Shown here in pieces: positions 28,172 through 35,820 of a stretch of 64,000 nt of DNA. Below the pieces are notes generated by a model, which was not told the DNA's origin, ran no database searches, and was given only the letters and a program-made list of their open reading frames with translations. Position 1 is the first letter of the stretch. Every line of letters starts with the position of its first letter. Made by a program: the position numbers and the translations under genes. This stretch comes from Anaeromyxobacter oryzae (GTDB taxonomy: Bacteria; Myxococcota; Myxococcia; Myxococcales; Anaeromyxobacteraceae): assembly GCF_023169945.1 (NCBI RefSeq), contig NZ_AP025591.1:2626501-2690500 (forward strand), read 5' to 3'.

Positions 28172-29257
28172 TCACCCTCCCGCGAGCCGCGTCGCGCCGG
28201 CGTCGAGGAGCCGCTCCAGCGCCGGGCCGAGCGCGTCCGGTCCGACGCTCACGCGCTCGATCTTCTCGAGCTTGCCCGCGATCGCCTGCGCCGCGAGCCC
28301 GAGGAGCACCGCCGGCGGCACCTCGCGGACCGCGGCCATGCGCGCCGCCTCGGCCGCCGTGCGGACCTCCTCGGACAGGCGCAGCGCGGTGGCGTCCGCA
28401 TCGCCCTGCGCCCGCGTCCGGTGCGCCTCCGCGTCCGCGCGCGTCCGGAGCTCGTGGGCCGCCGCCTGCGCCGCGATGGCGCCCCGCGCGGCCTCGGCCT
28501 CCGCGGCGATCCGGCTCGCCTCGGCCTGCTCCGTCGCCTCCCGGCGCGCGTTCTGGCCGTCCTGCAGGATGAGCTCCTCGCGGCGGCGCGCGAGCTCGAT
28601 GCGGTTCTTGAGCTCGTTCTCCTGGATGGCGCGCTCCTTCTCGACCGCGAGCGCGCGGCGCCCGAACGCGGCCTCGTCCGCGGCCTGCTGGATCCGCTCG
28701 CGCGTGGGGGCCTCGAGCGCCTTCTCGAGATCCGGCGCAGGCCGGACCGACGAGATCCGGACCGAGACCACCTCGAGGCCCATCGCCGGCACGGACGGAT
28801 CGGCGGCGAGGCCTGTCTCGATCGCCGCGCGGATCCGCTCCGGCCCCAGCGCGAGGACGTCGCGGAGCGGCGTGCGGGCCACCCACCCGGCCGCGTGCTG
28901 CTCCGCGAGCTGCGAGAACCGGAGCGCGAGCTTCTCGAGGGGCTCGCGGCGGAGCGCACCGGTGCGGAGGTCGATGGTGAAGTCGACGCGATCGGCGAGC
29001 GTGCGCGGGTCCGTCACCCGGTACGAGAGGACGCCCTGTGCCGTCACGTCCTGGTAGTCCGCCGAGCGGCCGTGGAAGACGAGCGCCATCTCGCGGTCAT
29101 CCGCGGGGACCTCGACGATCGAGGCTGTGTGGGGGGCGAACAGGAACGAGAGGCCGCGCCCCTCGCGCACGAGCCGCGCGCCGCGGAAGTGGAGCACGTG
29201 GACGCTCGCGTCCGCGCGCAGGTGCCGGATGAAGCCGAGGTTCGTGATCTCCGCCAT
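28172..29257 (-). CDS. SPFH / band 7 domain protein
   Basis: 361 residues. N-terminal SPFH-like domain (about 1-175): LHFRGARLVREGRGLSFLF, ADDREMALVFHGRSADYQDVTAQGVLSYRVTDPRTL, PLRDVLALGPERIRAAIE and GLEVVSVRISSVRPAPDLEKAL. Then a long Glu/Ala/Arg coiled coil (about 190-310) as in flotillins. No N-terminal membrane segment or signal is visible, so it may be cytoplasmic or peripheral. It lies between a NUDIX regulator and an NAD-kinase-like gene, one base from the latter. Role unknown. Confidence 0.85.
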   Translation of the reverse strand: MAEITNLGFIRHLRADASVHVLHFRGARLVREGRGLSFLFAPHTASIVEVPADDREMALVFHGRSADYQDVTAQGVLSYRVTDPRTLADRVDFTIDLRTGALRREPLEKLALRFSQLAEQHAAGWVARTPLRDVLALGPERIRAAIETGLAADPSVPAMGLEVVSVRISSVRPAPDLEKALEAPTRERIQQAADEAAFGRRALAVEKERAIQENELKNRIELARRREELILQDGQNARREATEQAEASRIAAEAEAARGAIAAQAAAHELRTRADAEAHRTRAQGDADATALRLSEEVRTAAEAARMAAVREVPPAVLLGLAAQAIAGKLEKIERVSVGPDALGPALERLLDAGATRLAGG

Positions 29258-29299
29258 GGCCGTCCTCCTCGTCGTCCCGGGCGCCTCGCCCGGGAGCCG

Positions 29300-30073
29300 T
29301 CAGATCGCCCGCCGCCGCGCGAAGCGGTAGAGCTCCGCCGGCCGGTGGTCCACCTCCCGCTCGCTGCGGCCGGTCGCCTCGAGCTCACCCGACGCGAGCA
29401 TGCGGCGGCGGAAGGAGTCCTTGTTGAGCGGACGCCCGAGCACGGTCTCGTGGACGCGCTGGAGCTCGAGCAGCGTGAACGCAGCGGGGAGCAGCTGGAA
29501 CCCGACCGGCGTGTAGTCGAGCTTCCCGCGGAGGCGCTTCACCGCCATCCCGACGATCTCGGCGTGGTCGAACGCGAGCGGCAGCGCGCCGCCGTCGGGG
29601 CCCGCGAGCGCCACCGGCCCGCCGGTCTCGCCGTCCCAGGGCACCTCGATGCGCGCCACGACCACGTCGGAAGACCGGCGGCTCGCCTCGAGGAAGCGGC
29701 CGTGGTCGACGAGGGCGTAGTAGGCCACGGTGACCACGCGGGTCCGCGGGTCGCGGCCCGGCTCGCCGAACGTGTACAGCTGCTCGAGGAAGACGCCTTC
29801 GAGCCCGGCCTTGTCGGCGAGGACCCGCGCGGCCGCGGCGTCGAGCCCCTCCTCCAGCCGCACGAAGCCGCCCGGCAGCGCCCACTTGCCCTTGTCCGGG
29901 TGGTCGCCGCGGCGGACCACGAGCGTGTGGAGGGTGCCCTCCGCCGCGGAGACGAGCACGACGTCCGTCGTCAGGGACGGGTGCGGGTACCGGCGCGCGT
30001 CGTAGCCGGCGAGGAAGGCCCGCTCGCCTCCGTCCGCCTCCGCCCCGGTCCTCCTGCGCCGCGTCCCGGTCAT
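29300..30073 (-). CDS. NrtR-like NUDIX regulator with degenerate catalytic box
   Basis: 257 residues from ATG at 30073, with GGGAGG 4-5 bases upstream. A NUDIX fold (about 30-170) contains WALPGGFVRLEEGLDAAAAR and VLADKAGL: the box G69-x5-E75-x7-R83 is kept, but REUxEExGU becomes R83-V-L-A-D-K-A-G, so two or three metal-binding Glu are lost. The C-terminal 90 residues (about 170-257), with VGFQLLPAAFTLLELQRVHE and NKDSFRRRMLASGELEATG, form the winged-helix domain typical of NrtR-type ADP-ribose-sensing repressors. A 30-bp palindrome sits just upstream of the start. Confidence 0.85.
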   Translation of the reverse strand: MTGTRRRRTGAEADGGERAFLAGYDARRYPHPSLTTDVVLVSAAEGTLHTLVVRRGDHPDKGKWALPGGFVRLEEGLDAAAARVLADKAGLEGVFLEQLYTFGEPGRDPRTRVVTVAYYALVDHGRFLEASRRSSDVVVARIEVPWDGETGGPVALAGPDGGALPLAFDHAEIVGMAVKRLRGKLDYTPVGFQLLPAAFTLLELQRVHETVLGRPLNKDSFRRRMLASGELEATGRSEREVDHRPAELYRFARRRAI

Positions 30074-30086
30074 CGCGCCTCCCTTC

Positions 30087-30116
30087 GATGCTTCATGAAT
30101 ATATGCATGTGGCATC
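30087..30116. promoter_or_regulatory. 30-bp imperfect palindrome, probable operator upstream of NUDIX regulator
   Basis: 12 of 15 mirrored base pairs match; outer arms are GATGC (30087-30091) and GCATC (30112-30116), inner core CATG and ATAT. It is markedly AT-rich against the GC-rich surroundings and ends 13 bases upstream of the ATG of the NrtR-like gene. The nearest gene upstream on that strand is trmH, which stops at 30184, so it controls the NUDIX gene, and downstream genes if co-transcribed. Confidence 0.65.
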
Positions 30117-30183
30117 TAAGTCAAGGCGAGGCCATGGCGCGCGGCGGAGCGCGGCGAATCGGCACCGGTCTTGCGGTTCGAGA

Positions 30184-30894
30184 CTACGAGGACGTGCGGC
30201 CGCGCCGCGCCTCGCGGCGCAGGACCGCCGCCTCGGCCTTGGCGATGCGCGCGCGCTGCTTCACCGCGAGCAGGTAGAAGCGCTCGCGCAGCGCCGCCGC
30301 GTCCGCCTCGGGGAGGTCGCCGTGCCGGCCGCGGTCGATCTCGCGACGCTCGACCGCCTTCGCGATCGAGATCGCCGCGGCCACCGAGACGTTGAGCGAC
30401 TGCACGAACCCGCGCATCGGGATGGCGTAGCTCGCGTCGGCGAGGGCGAGGGCGTCGTCGGAGACCCCGCGGTGCTCGTTCCCGAACACGAGGGCGACCT
30501 TGCCCGCGAACGACAGCTCCGCGAGCGGCCGCGCCCCCTCGTCGAGGTGGGTGACGTAGATCGCGAACCCGTCCGCCTTGAGGCGCTCGAGGCACTCGCG
30601 GGTCGAGCGCCAGCGGGTGACGTCGAGCCACTTGTCGGCGTTCTGGCTGATCTTCTTGTTCCGGTCGTAGGGCTTCATCGGCCCCTCGACCACGTGCAGC
30701 GCCTGGATCCCGAACGCCTCGCACGTCCGGAGCACCGCGTTCACGTTCTGCGGATCCGCGAACGCCTCCATCACGACGGTGAGCGTCCGGGTGCGGTTCG
30801 CGACGACCGCGTCGATGCGCGCCTTCCGCTCCGGGACGAGGAAGCCCGGATCGCCGAGCCGGGGCTCGTCTCCCGCGCGCCCCGCCTCGCTCAC
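30184..30894 (-). CDS. trmH: tRNA (guanosine-2'-O)-methyltransferase-like SpoU protein
   Basis: 236 residues, GTG start overlapping the obg stop (GTGA). SPOUT motifs: ADPQNVNAVLRTCEAFGIQ (motif 1), VALVFGNEHRGVSDDAL (motif 2) and YAIPMRGFVQSLNVSVAAAI (motif 3). The N-terminal PGFLVPERKARIDAVVANRT and a C-terminal Arg/Ala helix fit TrmH, which methylates G18 in tRNA. Specificity is by similarity. Last gene of the rplU-rpmA-obg operon. Confidence 0.88.
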   Translation of the reverse strand: MSEAGRAGDEPRLGDPGFLVPERKARIDAVVANRTRTLTVVMEAFADPQNVNAVLRTCEAFGIQALHVVEGPMKPYDRNKKISQNADKWLDVTRWRSTRECLERLKADGFAIYVTHLDEGARPLAELSFAGKVALVFGNEHRGVSDDALALADASYAIPMRGFVQSLNVSVAAAISIAKAVERREIDRGRHGDLPEADAAALRERFYLLAVKQRARIAKAEAAVLRREARRGRTSS

Positions 30895-31958
30895 TTCTCC
30901 GCCCTCGGCTTCGCGAGCCTCTTCCCGCGCCCCTCGCGGCGCGGCGCGGCGCTCTTGAACAGGACCCGCGCGACGGCGTCGAGGAGCTCCTCGAGCCCCT
31001 CGCCGGTCACCGCCGAGACGAGGTGCACGTGGACCGGCTTCTTCCGCCGGGCGAGCGCCTTCCGGAGCTTCTCGCCCGCGGCGCGCGCCTCCGGCACGTC
31101 GACCTTCGTCACCACGATGATCTGCGGCTTCTTCGCGAGCACCGGCGAGTAGAGCGCGAGCTCGCGGTCGATGGCGTCGAGGTCCTTCTTCGGCTCGCGG
31201 CCGGGCTCCGGGTTCGCGCCCTCGACGAGGTGGACGAGCACCCGGCAGCGCTCGACGTGCCGCAGGAACTGGTGGCCGAGGCCCGCGCCCGAGTGCGCGC
31301 CCTCGATGAGGCCCGGGATGTCGGCGACGACGAAGCTCCGCTCCCCGCGCCAGGAGACCACGCCGAGGTTCGGGACCAGCGTCGTGAACGGGTAGTCGGC
31401 GATCTTCGGCCGCGCGCGGGAGATGCGGCTGATGAGGGTGGACTTGCCGGCGTTCGGGTACCCGACGATGCCGACGTCCGCGAGGAGCTTCAGCTCGAGG
31501 ACGAGGTCCTTCTCCTCGCCCGGCGTGCCGTCCTGCGCGAACCGGGGTGACTGGTTCGTCGACGTCGCGTAGTTCATGTTGCCGAGGCCGCCGCGCCCGC
31601 CCTTCGCGATGACGAAGCGCTCGCCGGGCGTGCCGAGGTCGACGATCGTCTCCCCGGTCGCGGCGTCCTTCACGACGGTACCGGGCGGCACGCGCAGCTC
31701 GAGGTCCGCGCCGTCCTTCCCGTTCATGTCCGAGCCGCCGCCCTTCTCGCCGTTCCGGGCCTTGTGCTCGCGCACGTACCGGTAGTCGAGGAGCGTCGAG
31801 AGCTGCGGGTCGACGACGAGGGCGATGTCGCCGCCGTTCCCGCCGTCGCCGCCGGCCGGGCCACCGCGGGGGATGAACTTCTCCCGCCGCCAGGCGACCG
31901 CGCCGTCGCCGCCGTCGCCGGCCTTCACGTGGATCCGGACCTCGTCGACGAACTTCAT
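30891..31958 (-). CDS. obg: Obg/CgtA GTPase, ribosome assembly
   Basis: 355 residues. The Obg domain MKFVDEVRIHVKAGDGGDGA with glycine-rich PRGGPAGGDGGNGG leads to the G domain: GYPNAGKSTLISRIS (G1), DYPFTTL (G2), DIPGLIEGA (G3) and VTKVD (G4). The OCT domain is absent; after the G domain only a short Arg/Lys-rich tail (EGRGKRLAKPRAEK) remains, as in many proteobacterial Obg. Involved in 50S assembly and stress. Separated from rpmA by 77 bases containing a hairpin. Confidence 0.95.
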   Translation of the reverse strand: MKFVDEVRIHVKAGDGGDGAVAWRREKFIPRGGPAGGDGGNGGDIALVVDPQLSTLLDYRYVREHKARNGEKGGGSDMNGKDGADLELRVPPGTVVKDAATGETIVDLGTPGERFVIAKGGRGGLGNMNYATSTNQSPRFAQDGTPGEEKDLVLELKLLADVGIVGYPNAGKSTLISRISRARPKIADYPFTTLVPNLGVVSWRGERSFVVADIPGLIEGAHSGAGLGHQFLRHVERCRVLVHLVEGANPEPGREPKKDLDAIDRELALYSPVLAKKPQIIVVTKVDVPEARAAGEKLRKALARRKKPVHVHLVSAVTGEGLEELLDAVARVLFKSAAPRREGRGKRLAKPRAEK

Positions 31959-31981
31959 CGTGGGCGCTCCAGAAACGAGAC

Positions 31982-32010
31982 GCGCCGCGGACCCTCGGGG
32001 CCCGCGGCGC
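31982..32010 (-). terminator. Hairpin between rpmA and obg
   Basis: Inverted repeat GCGCCGCGG / CCGCGGCGC with an 11-base loop, 26 bases after the rpmA stop on the minus strand. It is followed by GTCTCGTTTCTGG, a weak T-rich run. It may partially terminate so that the two ribosomal protein genes are expressed more than obg. Confidence 0.4.
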
Positions 32011-32035
32011 CGTGCTCTTTGGTGACTCGCGCTGC

Positions 32036-32293
32036 CTACGCCTCGGGAAGGACCGAGACGATGCGGCGATCGCCGCGGGCGCGCGCGTACTTCACCTTGC
32101 CGTCGATGAGCGCGAACAGGGTGAAGTCCTTCCCCATCCCGACGTTCTCGCCGGGGTGGAAGAGGGTGCCGACCTGGCGGACGAGGATGTTCCCCGCCAC
32201 GACCTTCTCGGACCCGTACACCTTGACGCCGCGATGCTGGCCAGGAGAGTCGCGGCCGTTGCGCGACGAGCCCTGTCCTTTTTTGTGAGCCAT
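32036..32293 (-). CDS. rpmA: 50S ribosomal protein L27
   Basis: 85 residues, [20 protein letters not shown] then [20 protein letters not shown] and [20 protein letters not shown]. Complete; no N-terminal cleavable extension. Part of the 50S peptidyl-transferase region. Lies 26 bases after rplU. Confidence 0.97.
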   Translation of the reverse strand: MAHKKGQGSSRNGRDSPGQHRGVKVYGSEKVVAGNILVRQVGTLFHPGENVGMGKDFTLFALIDGKVKYARARGDRRIVSVLPEA

Positions 32294-32319
32294 GATCTAC
32301 TCCGTCGAGACCGGGGCGG

Positions 32320-32625
32320 TTACGCCCGGACGGTCGTGATGAGGACCTCGGTGTAGGGCTGGCGATGGCCCCGCTTCTTGGTCCAGCCTTCCTTCTTCTT
32401 CCGGAAGTGGATGACCTTCTTGTGCTTGCCCTGGGCGACGATCTCGCCCTCGACCGCCGCGCCGGAGATCACCGGCTTGCCGATCTTGGCCTCGCCGTCA
32501 CCGCCGACGAGCAGCACGTCGAAGTTCACCTTCCCGCCGACGTCGCCGGCGAGCTTCTCGATCTTGACCCGGTCGCCCTGAGCGACGCGGTACTGCTTTC
32601 CGCCGGTCCGAATCACCGCGTACAT
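32320..32625 (-). CDS. rplU: 50S ribosomal protein L21
   Basis: 101 residues from ATG at 32625 ([19 protein letters not shown]). The C-terminus [29 protein letters not shown] is the conserved L21 end. First gene of the rplU-rpmA-obg-trmH operon, with a consensus-like promoter at 32707-32736. A longer open frame upstream has shadow composition. Confidence 0.97.
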   Translation of the reverse strand: MYAVIRTGGKQYRVAQGDRVKIEKLAGDVGGKVNFDVLLVGGDGEAKIGKPVISGAAVEGEIVAQGKHKKVIHFRKKKEGWTKKRGHRQPYTEVLITTVRA

Positions 32626-32706
32626 CGCGCTTCTCCTGGAATCTGGGGAGGTTTCTCTGCCGCGCGCGAGCTGCGTGTGGCGCGCCGGCCCTCCGAGAAG
32701 GGCGGT

Positions 32707-32736
32707 CATATACGATCGCGGCCGCGGGGCTGTCAA
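32707..32736 (-). promoter_or_regulatory. Sigma70-type promoter of rplU-rpmA-obg-trmH
   Basis: Minus strand: a perfect TTGACA (32736-32731) and GTATAT/TATATG (32713-32707) 17-18 bases apart, about 80 bases before rplU. It is the best -35 match in the window. The rest of the gap up to 32837 is GC-rich and shows no second promoter. Confidence 0.7.
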
Positions 32737-32837
32737 GGATTCCCGAGGCTTGGATCCGGCGACCACCCCGGGGTGGGGAACTGTAGGCGTGTCCCCTGCT
32801 TGCGCGACAGCGACGATCAGCCGATCCTTCGCCCGCC

Positions 32838-33317
32838 ATGAAAAAGACCCTCCTCCTCGTCGCCGGGCTGCTCGTCCTCCCGGCGATCGCCCGTGCCCAG
32901 GCCCAGGCGCAGGTCACGCTCCAGCTCGGTCTCCCCGTCGTCCTCCCGCAGCTCGTCGTCGTCTCCCCCGGCGTCCAGGTCGTCCCCGACGTCGAGGAGG
33001 AGGTCTTCTTCGTCGACGGCTACTACTGGTGCCGTCACGACGGCGGCTGGTACCGGTCGCGGAACCACCGCGGCGGCTGGGTGGTCGTCCCCCGCCGCGG
33101 GGTCCCGGCGCGCCTCTACGAGATCCCGCCCGGCCGCTACCGTCACTACCGTCCCGGACCGCCGCGCGCGGCGCCCGCCCCGGTGCGGTACGAGCGCTAC
33201 GAGCGCGACGACCGGCACTTCGACAAGCACCACGAGAAGGAGATGGAGAAGCGCGAGAGGGAAGAGCGGCACCACGACAACGGCCGCGGCAAGGGGCACG
33301 AGAAGCACGGCGACTAG
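32838..33317 (+). CDS. Exported charged protein with Tyr/Trp/Cys core, function unknown
   Basis: 159 residues. Signal peptide to about residue 20 ([20 protein letters not shown]), then [21 protein letters not shown], a core [23 protein letters not shown], the block [23 protein letters not shown] and a His/Lys/Glu/Arg tail. The YYW-C...GWYRS motif occurs in other small periplasmic proteins of Proteobacteria. The highly charged last 50 residues would be disordered. Two strong hairpins follow the stop. Function unknown. Confidence 0.75.
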   Translation: MKKTLLLVAGLLVLPAIARAQAQAQVTLQLGLPVVLPQLVVVSPGVQVVPDVEEEVFFVDGYYWCRHDGGWYRSRNHRGGWVVVPRRGVPARLYEIPPGRYRHYRPGPPRAAPAPVRYERYERDDRHFDKHHEKEMEKREREERHHDNGRGKGHEKHGD

Positions 33318-33323
33318 CCTCGC

Positions 33324-33377
33324 CCTCGCGTCAGCGCGAGGTCTCCGGCGGGCAGCGGACTCGAGTCCGCTGCCCGC
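33324..33377. terminator. Two consecutive GC-rich hairpins, second a perfect 30-bp palindrome
   Basis: Hairpin 1 at 33324-33341: CCTCGCG-TCAG-CGCGAGG. Hairpin 2 at 33348-33377: arms of 15 bases, GCGGGCAGCGGACTC and its exact complement, with no spacer. They begin 7 bases after the 33317 stop and no T-run follows. They probably end transcription of the exported-protein gene; the second may also be a protein-binding site. Confidence 0.5.
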
Positions 33378-33442
33378 TCGTCGTTCCGGCGTCTCCGCCA
33401 CGAGGGGGTGCCGGCCGGGACCGGCGCCGTTACAGATCGGGC

Positions 33443-34315
33443 GTGGCCCTCGCCGCCCGCGCGCTGCCCGGCAACGCTCCCGGTGACCTCTTCGTCGACG
33501 ACGCGTGCATCGCGTGCGATACGTGCCGGCGGTTCGCGCCGGGCGTGTTCGGCGGCGGCGAGGACGACCCCGCGTTCGTGCGCCGCCAGCCCGCCGACGC
33601 CGCCGAGCGGCGCCGCGCGCTGCTCGCGCTCGTCTCCTGCCCGGTCGCGGCGATCGGCTCTCGCACGAAGGCCGGCATCGCGGACGCGACCACGGCCCTG
33701 CCCGAGCCCTTCGCGCCCGGCGTGTACGCCTGCGGCTACGCCGCGGACTCGTCGTTCGGGGCGGCGGCCTGGCTCGTCGTGCGCCCGGGCGGGAACGTGC
33801 TCGTGGATTCGCCGCGATACGCGCGGCCCCTGGCCGACCGCATCCGCGCGCTCGGCGGGGCGCGCTTGATGTTCCTCACGCACCGCGACGACGTCGCCGA
33901 CCACGCGCGCTGGCGCGAGGCCCTCGGCTGCGAGCGCATCCTGCACGCGCGCGACGTGACCGCGAGCACGCGGGGCGTGGAGCGGCGGCTCGAGGGGGAC
34001 GCGCCGGTGCCGCTCGCGGACGACCTCCTCGCCGTGCCGGTGCCCGGGCACACGCCCGGGTCCGCCGCGCTGCTCGCCGGCGACACGTACCTCTTCACCG
34101 GCGATCACCTCTGGGGCGACGCCGAGGGCCGCCTCGGCGCGTCGCGCCACGTCTGCTGGTACGACTGGGGCGAGCAGGTCCGCTCGCTGGAGAAGCTCGC
34201 GGCGCTCCGGTTCCAGTGGGTGCTGCCCGGGCACGGCCGGCCGTGGCGAGCGGAATCTCCGGAGGCCGCGCGCCGCGCGGTCGCCGCGCTCGCGGCGGAG
34301 CTGCGGGACGGATAG
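33443..34315 (+). CDS. Ferredoxin plus metallo-beta-lactamase fold hydrolase
   Basis: 290 residues from GTG at 33443. An N-terminal single-cluster ferredoxin has CIACDTCRRFAPGVF and a later SCPVAAIGS Cys. The rest is a metallo-beta-lactamase domain: YAADSSFGAAAWLVVRPGGNVLVDSPRY, LMFLTHRDDVADHARWREALG, VPGHTPGSAALLAGDTYLFTGDHLWG and VLPGHGRPW. The metal motif is HRDDVADH instead of HxHxDH, a variant of a ferredoxin-fused family also found in phototrophs. It could be a redox-sensing hydrolase. Substrate unknown. Confidence 0.85.
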   Translation: MALAARALPGNAPGDLFVDDACIACDTCRRFAPGVFGGGEDDPAFVRRQPADAAERRRALLALVSCPVAAIGSRTKAGIADATTALPEPFAPGVYACGYAADSSFGAAAWLVVRPGGNVLVDSPRYARPLADRIRALGGARLMFLTHRDDVADHARWREALGCERILHARDVTASTRGVERRLEGDAPVPLADDLLAVPVPGHTPGSAALLAGDTYLFTGDHLWGDAEGRLGASRHVCWYDWGEQVRSLEKLAALRFQWVLPGHGRPWRAESPEAARRAVAALAAELRDG

Positions 34316-34333
34316 CCCTCCCGCGCCGGGGCG

Positions 34334-34798
34334 CTACAGCCCGAAGTGCGCGGGAGAGAGCCCCTTCCACGCGCAGTAATCGCGGAGCTCGCGCTTCACG
34401 AGCCCCCACGTGAGCGCGAGGACGAGCACGTCGTCCGTGAACCCGAGCGGACCGAGGACGTCCGGGACCAGATCGATCGGCGAGACCACGTACAGGATCG
34501 CCGCGACGAGCGCCGCGACCGCCTTCCAGGGGAGCTGGCGATACGTACCGTTCGCGTAGTCGCGCACGACCATCCACAGCAGGCGGAGCTTCGTCCGGAT
34601 CGTCCGGGGCGCGGTGCGCGCGTACCACGGCGGGCGGGTGAGGAACCGCTCCGCCCGGTCGGCGGCGACGGGCACCACCTCCGGCGTCACGTCCTTCGCC
34701 TCGCGGACCAGCCCCTCCGCGACGGCCTCGCGACAGGAGAGGCACTCGGCGTTGCTTCCCCGGGGCTTGCCGCAGGCGGCGCAGGTGCGGACGGACAT
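34334..34798 (-). CDS. DUF1232 (YkvA-like) membrane protein with zinc-ribbon
   Basis: 154 residues. Two CxxC pairs (CAACGKPRGSNAECLSC) form a short zinc ribbon. The second half has the DUF1232 hallmark VAALVAAILYVVSPIDLVPDVLGPLGFTDD with one membrane segment. ARTAPRTIRTKLRLLWMVV precedes it. Function of the family is not established. Convergent with the metallo-hydrolase gene 18 bases away. Confidence 0.82.
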   Translation of the reverse strand: MSVRTCAACGKPRGSNAECLSCREAVAEGLVREAKDVTPEVVPVAADRAERFLTRPPWYARTAPRTIRTKLRLLWMVVRDYANGTYRQLPWKAVAALVAAILYVVSPIDLVPDVLGPLGFTDDVLVLALTWGLVKRELRDYCAWKGLSPAHFGL

Positions 34799-34849
34799 CG
34801 CCCGATCCTAATGCCGCGCGGCCCGGAGGGCGACCGCGCCCCGCCGACG

Positions 34850-35767
34850 TCACCCCGGGCGGGCGGACCGCCGCGGGGTCCGCTCCGGGCGGGAGTCCTC
34901 CACGGGCACCACCTCGTGGAACCGCCGGTAGTCCACCTGGCGCGCGCCGCCGGGGAGCACCGTCACGATCTCCTCGAACCGCGCGTTCCAGCGGATCCGC
35001 TTCGCCGGCCAGGCGTTCCGCGCGTGGATCGTGCGGGTGAGCCCCTCGTCGAAGCCGGTGAGCGTGACGATGACCTCGGCCTCCGCCGCGGCGAGCGACT
35101 CGGCGCTCTCCCGCGCGAGCGGGCTCTCGCGGTCGATGACGTGCACGGCCGTCCACGCGTGGGCGAAGAGCGCGGTGCCGTTGCGGACGAGCGGGAGGTC
35201 GTGCGCGCGGCGGATCGGCGCCCCGTCCTCGTCCACCTCGTTCCGGACGAGCATCGCCGAGACCTTCGCGTCCACCACGTGCCCGGACCGCTCGTTCGCC
35301 ATCCGGAAGAGGAGCGCGCGGCCCTGCGGGTGCGGCGACACCACCGCCACCTCGCTCCAGAGGACCCGCGCGCGGAGGAGCGCGAACTTCGCGAGGACGA
35401 TGCCGGCGCCGATGACGAGCTCGAGCCAGCGCACGAACTCCTCGAGGCCGCCGAGCGCGCCGGTGAGGATCGCGCGCGGCTGGAGCGTCGCGCGAACCTC
35501 CGCGAGCGAGACGCCGCGGGCGAGCGCGACGAGGGCGCCGAGCGTCGTGCCGCGGGGCGCCGCCGCGCCGGGCCCGAGGGCGAGGTGCGCCGCCTCGAAG
35601 AGCAGCTCGGTCCCGAAGTAGACGAGCGCGTACACGAGGCAGAGGCGCGTCCACGACCCCGTGACGAGGCGGTGGTAGAGGTCCGCGAGCGGCCGCTTGC
35701 GGAGCCCGACGACGACGACGGCGTGATCGGAGTGGCCGAAGACGCGGGTCTGCGCGAGATCGCCCAT
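34850..35767 (-). CDS. Kir-like inward rectifier protein lacking the GYG filter
   Basis: 305 residues. The slide helix ADLYHRLVTGSWTRLCLVYA leads to TM1 (about 41-59), TM2 is at about 107-130 (LEEFVRWLELVIGAGIVLAKF then ALLRAR), and the cytoplasmic Kir domain has ALLFRMANERSGHVVDAKVS, AMLVRNEVDEDGAPIRR, LPLVRNGTALFAHAWTAVHV and IDRESPLARE. Between the helices, where channels have a pore helix and T-x-GYG, it has LAEVRATLQPRAILTGALGG, with no TxGYG. This matches KirBac in all parts except the selectivity filter. It could be a non-conducting sensor or carry a different ion. Confidence 0.75.
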   Translation of the reverse strand: MGDLAQTRVFGHSDHAVVVVGLRKRPLADLYHRLVTGSWTRLCLVYALVYFGTELLFEAAHLALGPGAAAPRGTTLGALVALARGVSLAEVRATLQPRAILTGALGGLEEFVRWLELVIGAGIVLAKFALLRARVLWSEVAVVSPHPQGRALLFRMANERSGHVVDAKVSAMLVRNEVDEDGAPIRRAHDLPLVRNGTALFAHAWTAVHVIDRESPLARESAESLAAAEAEVIVTLTGFDEGLTRTIHARNAWPAKRIRWNARFEEIVTVLPGGARQVDYRRFHEVVPVEDSRPERTPRRSARPG

Positions 35768-35820
35768 GGTGAAGGGCGATGATAGACGGCGCTCGCGAGG
35801 GCGAAAAGGTGAGCCTGTGC

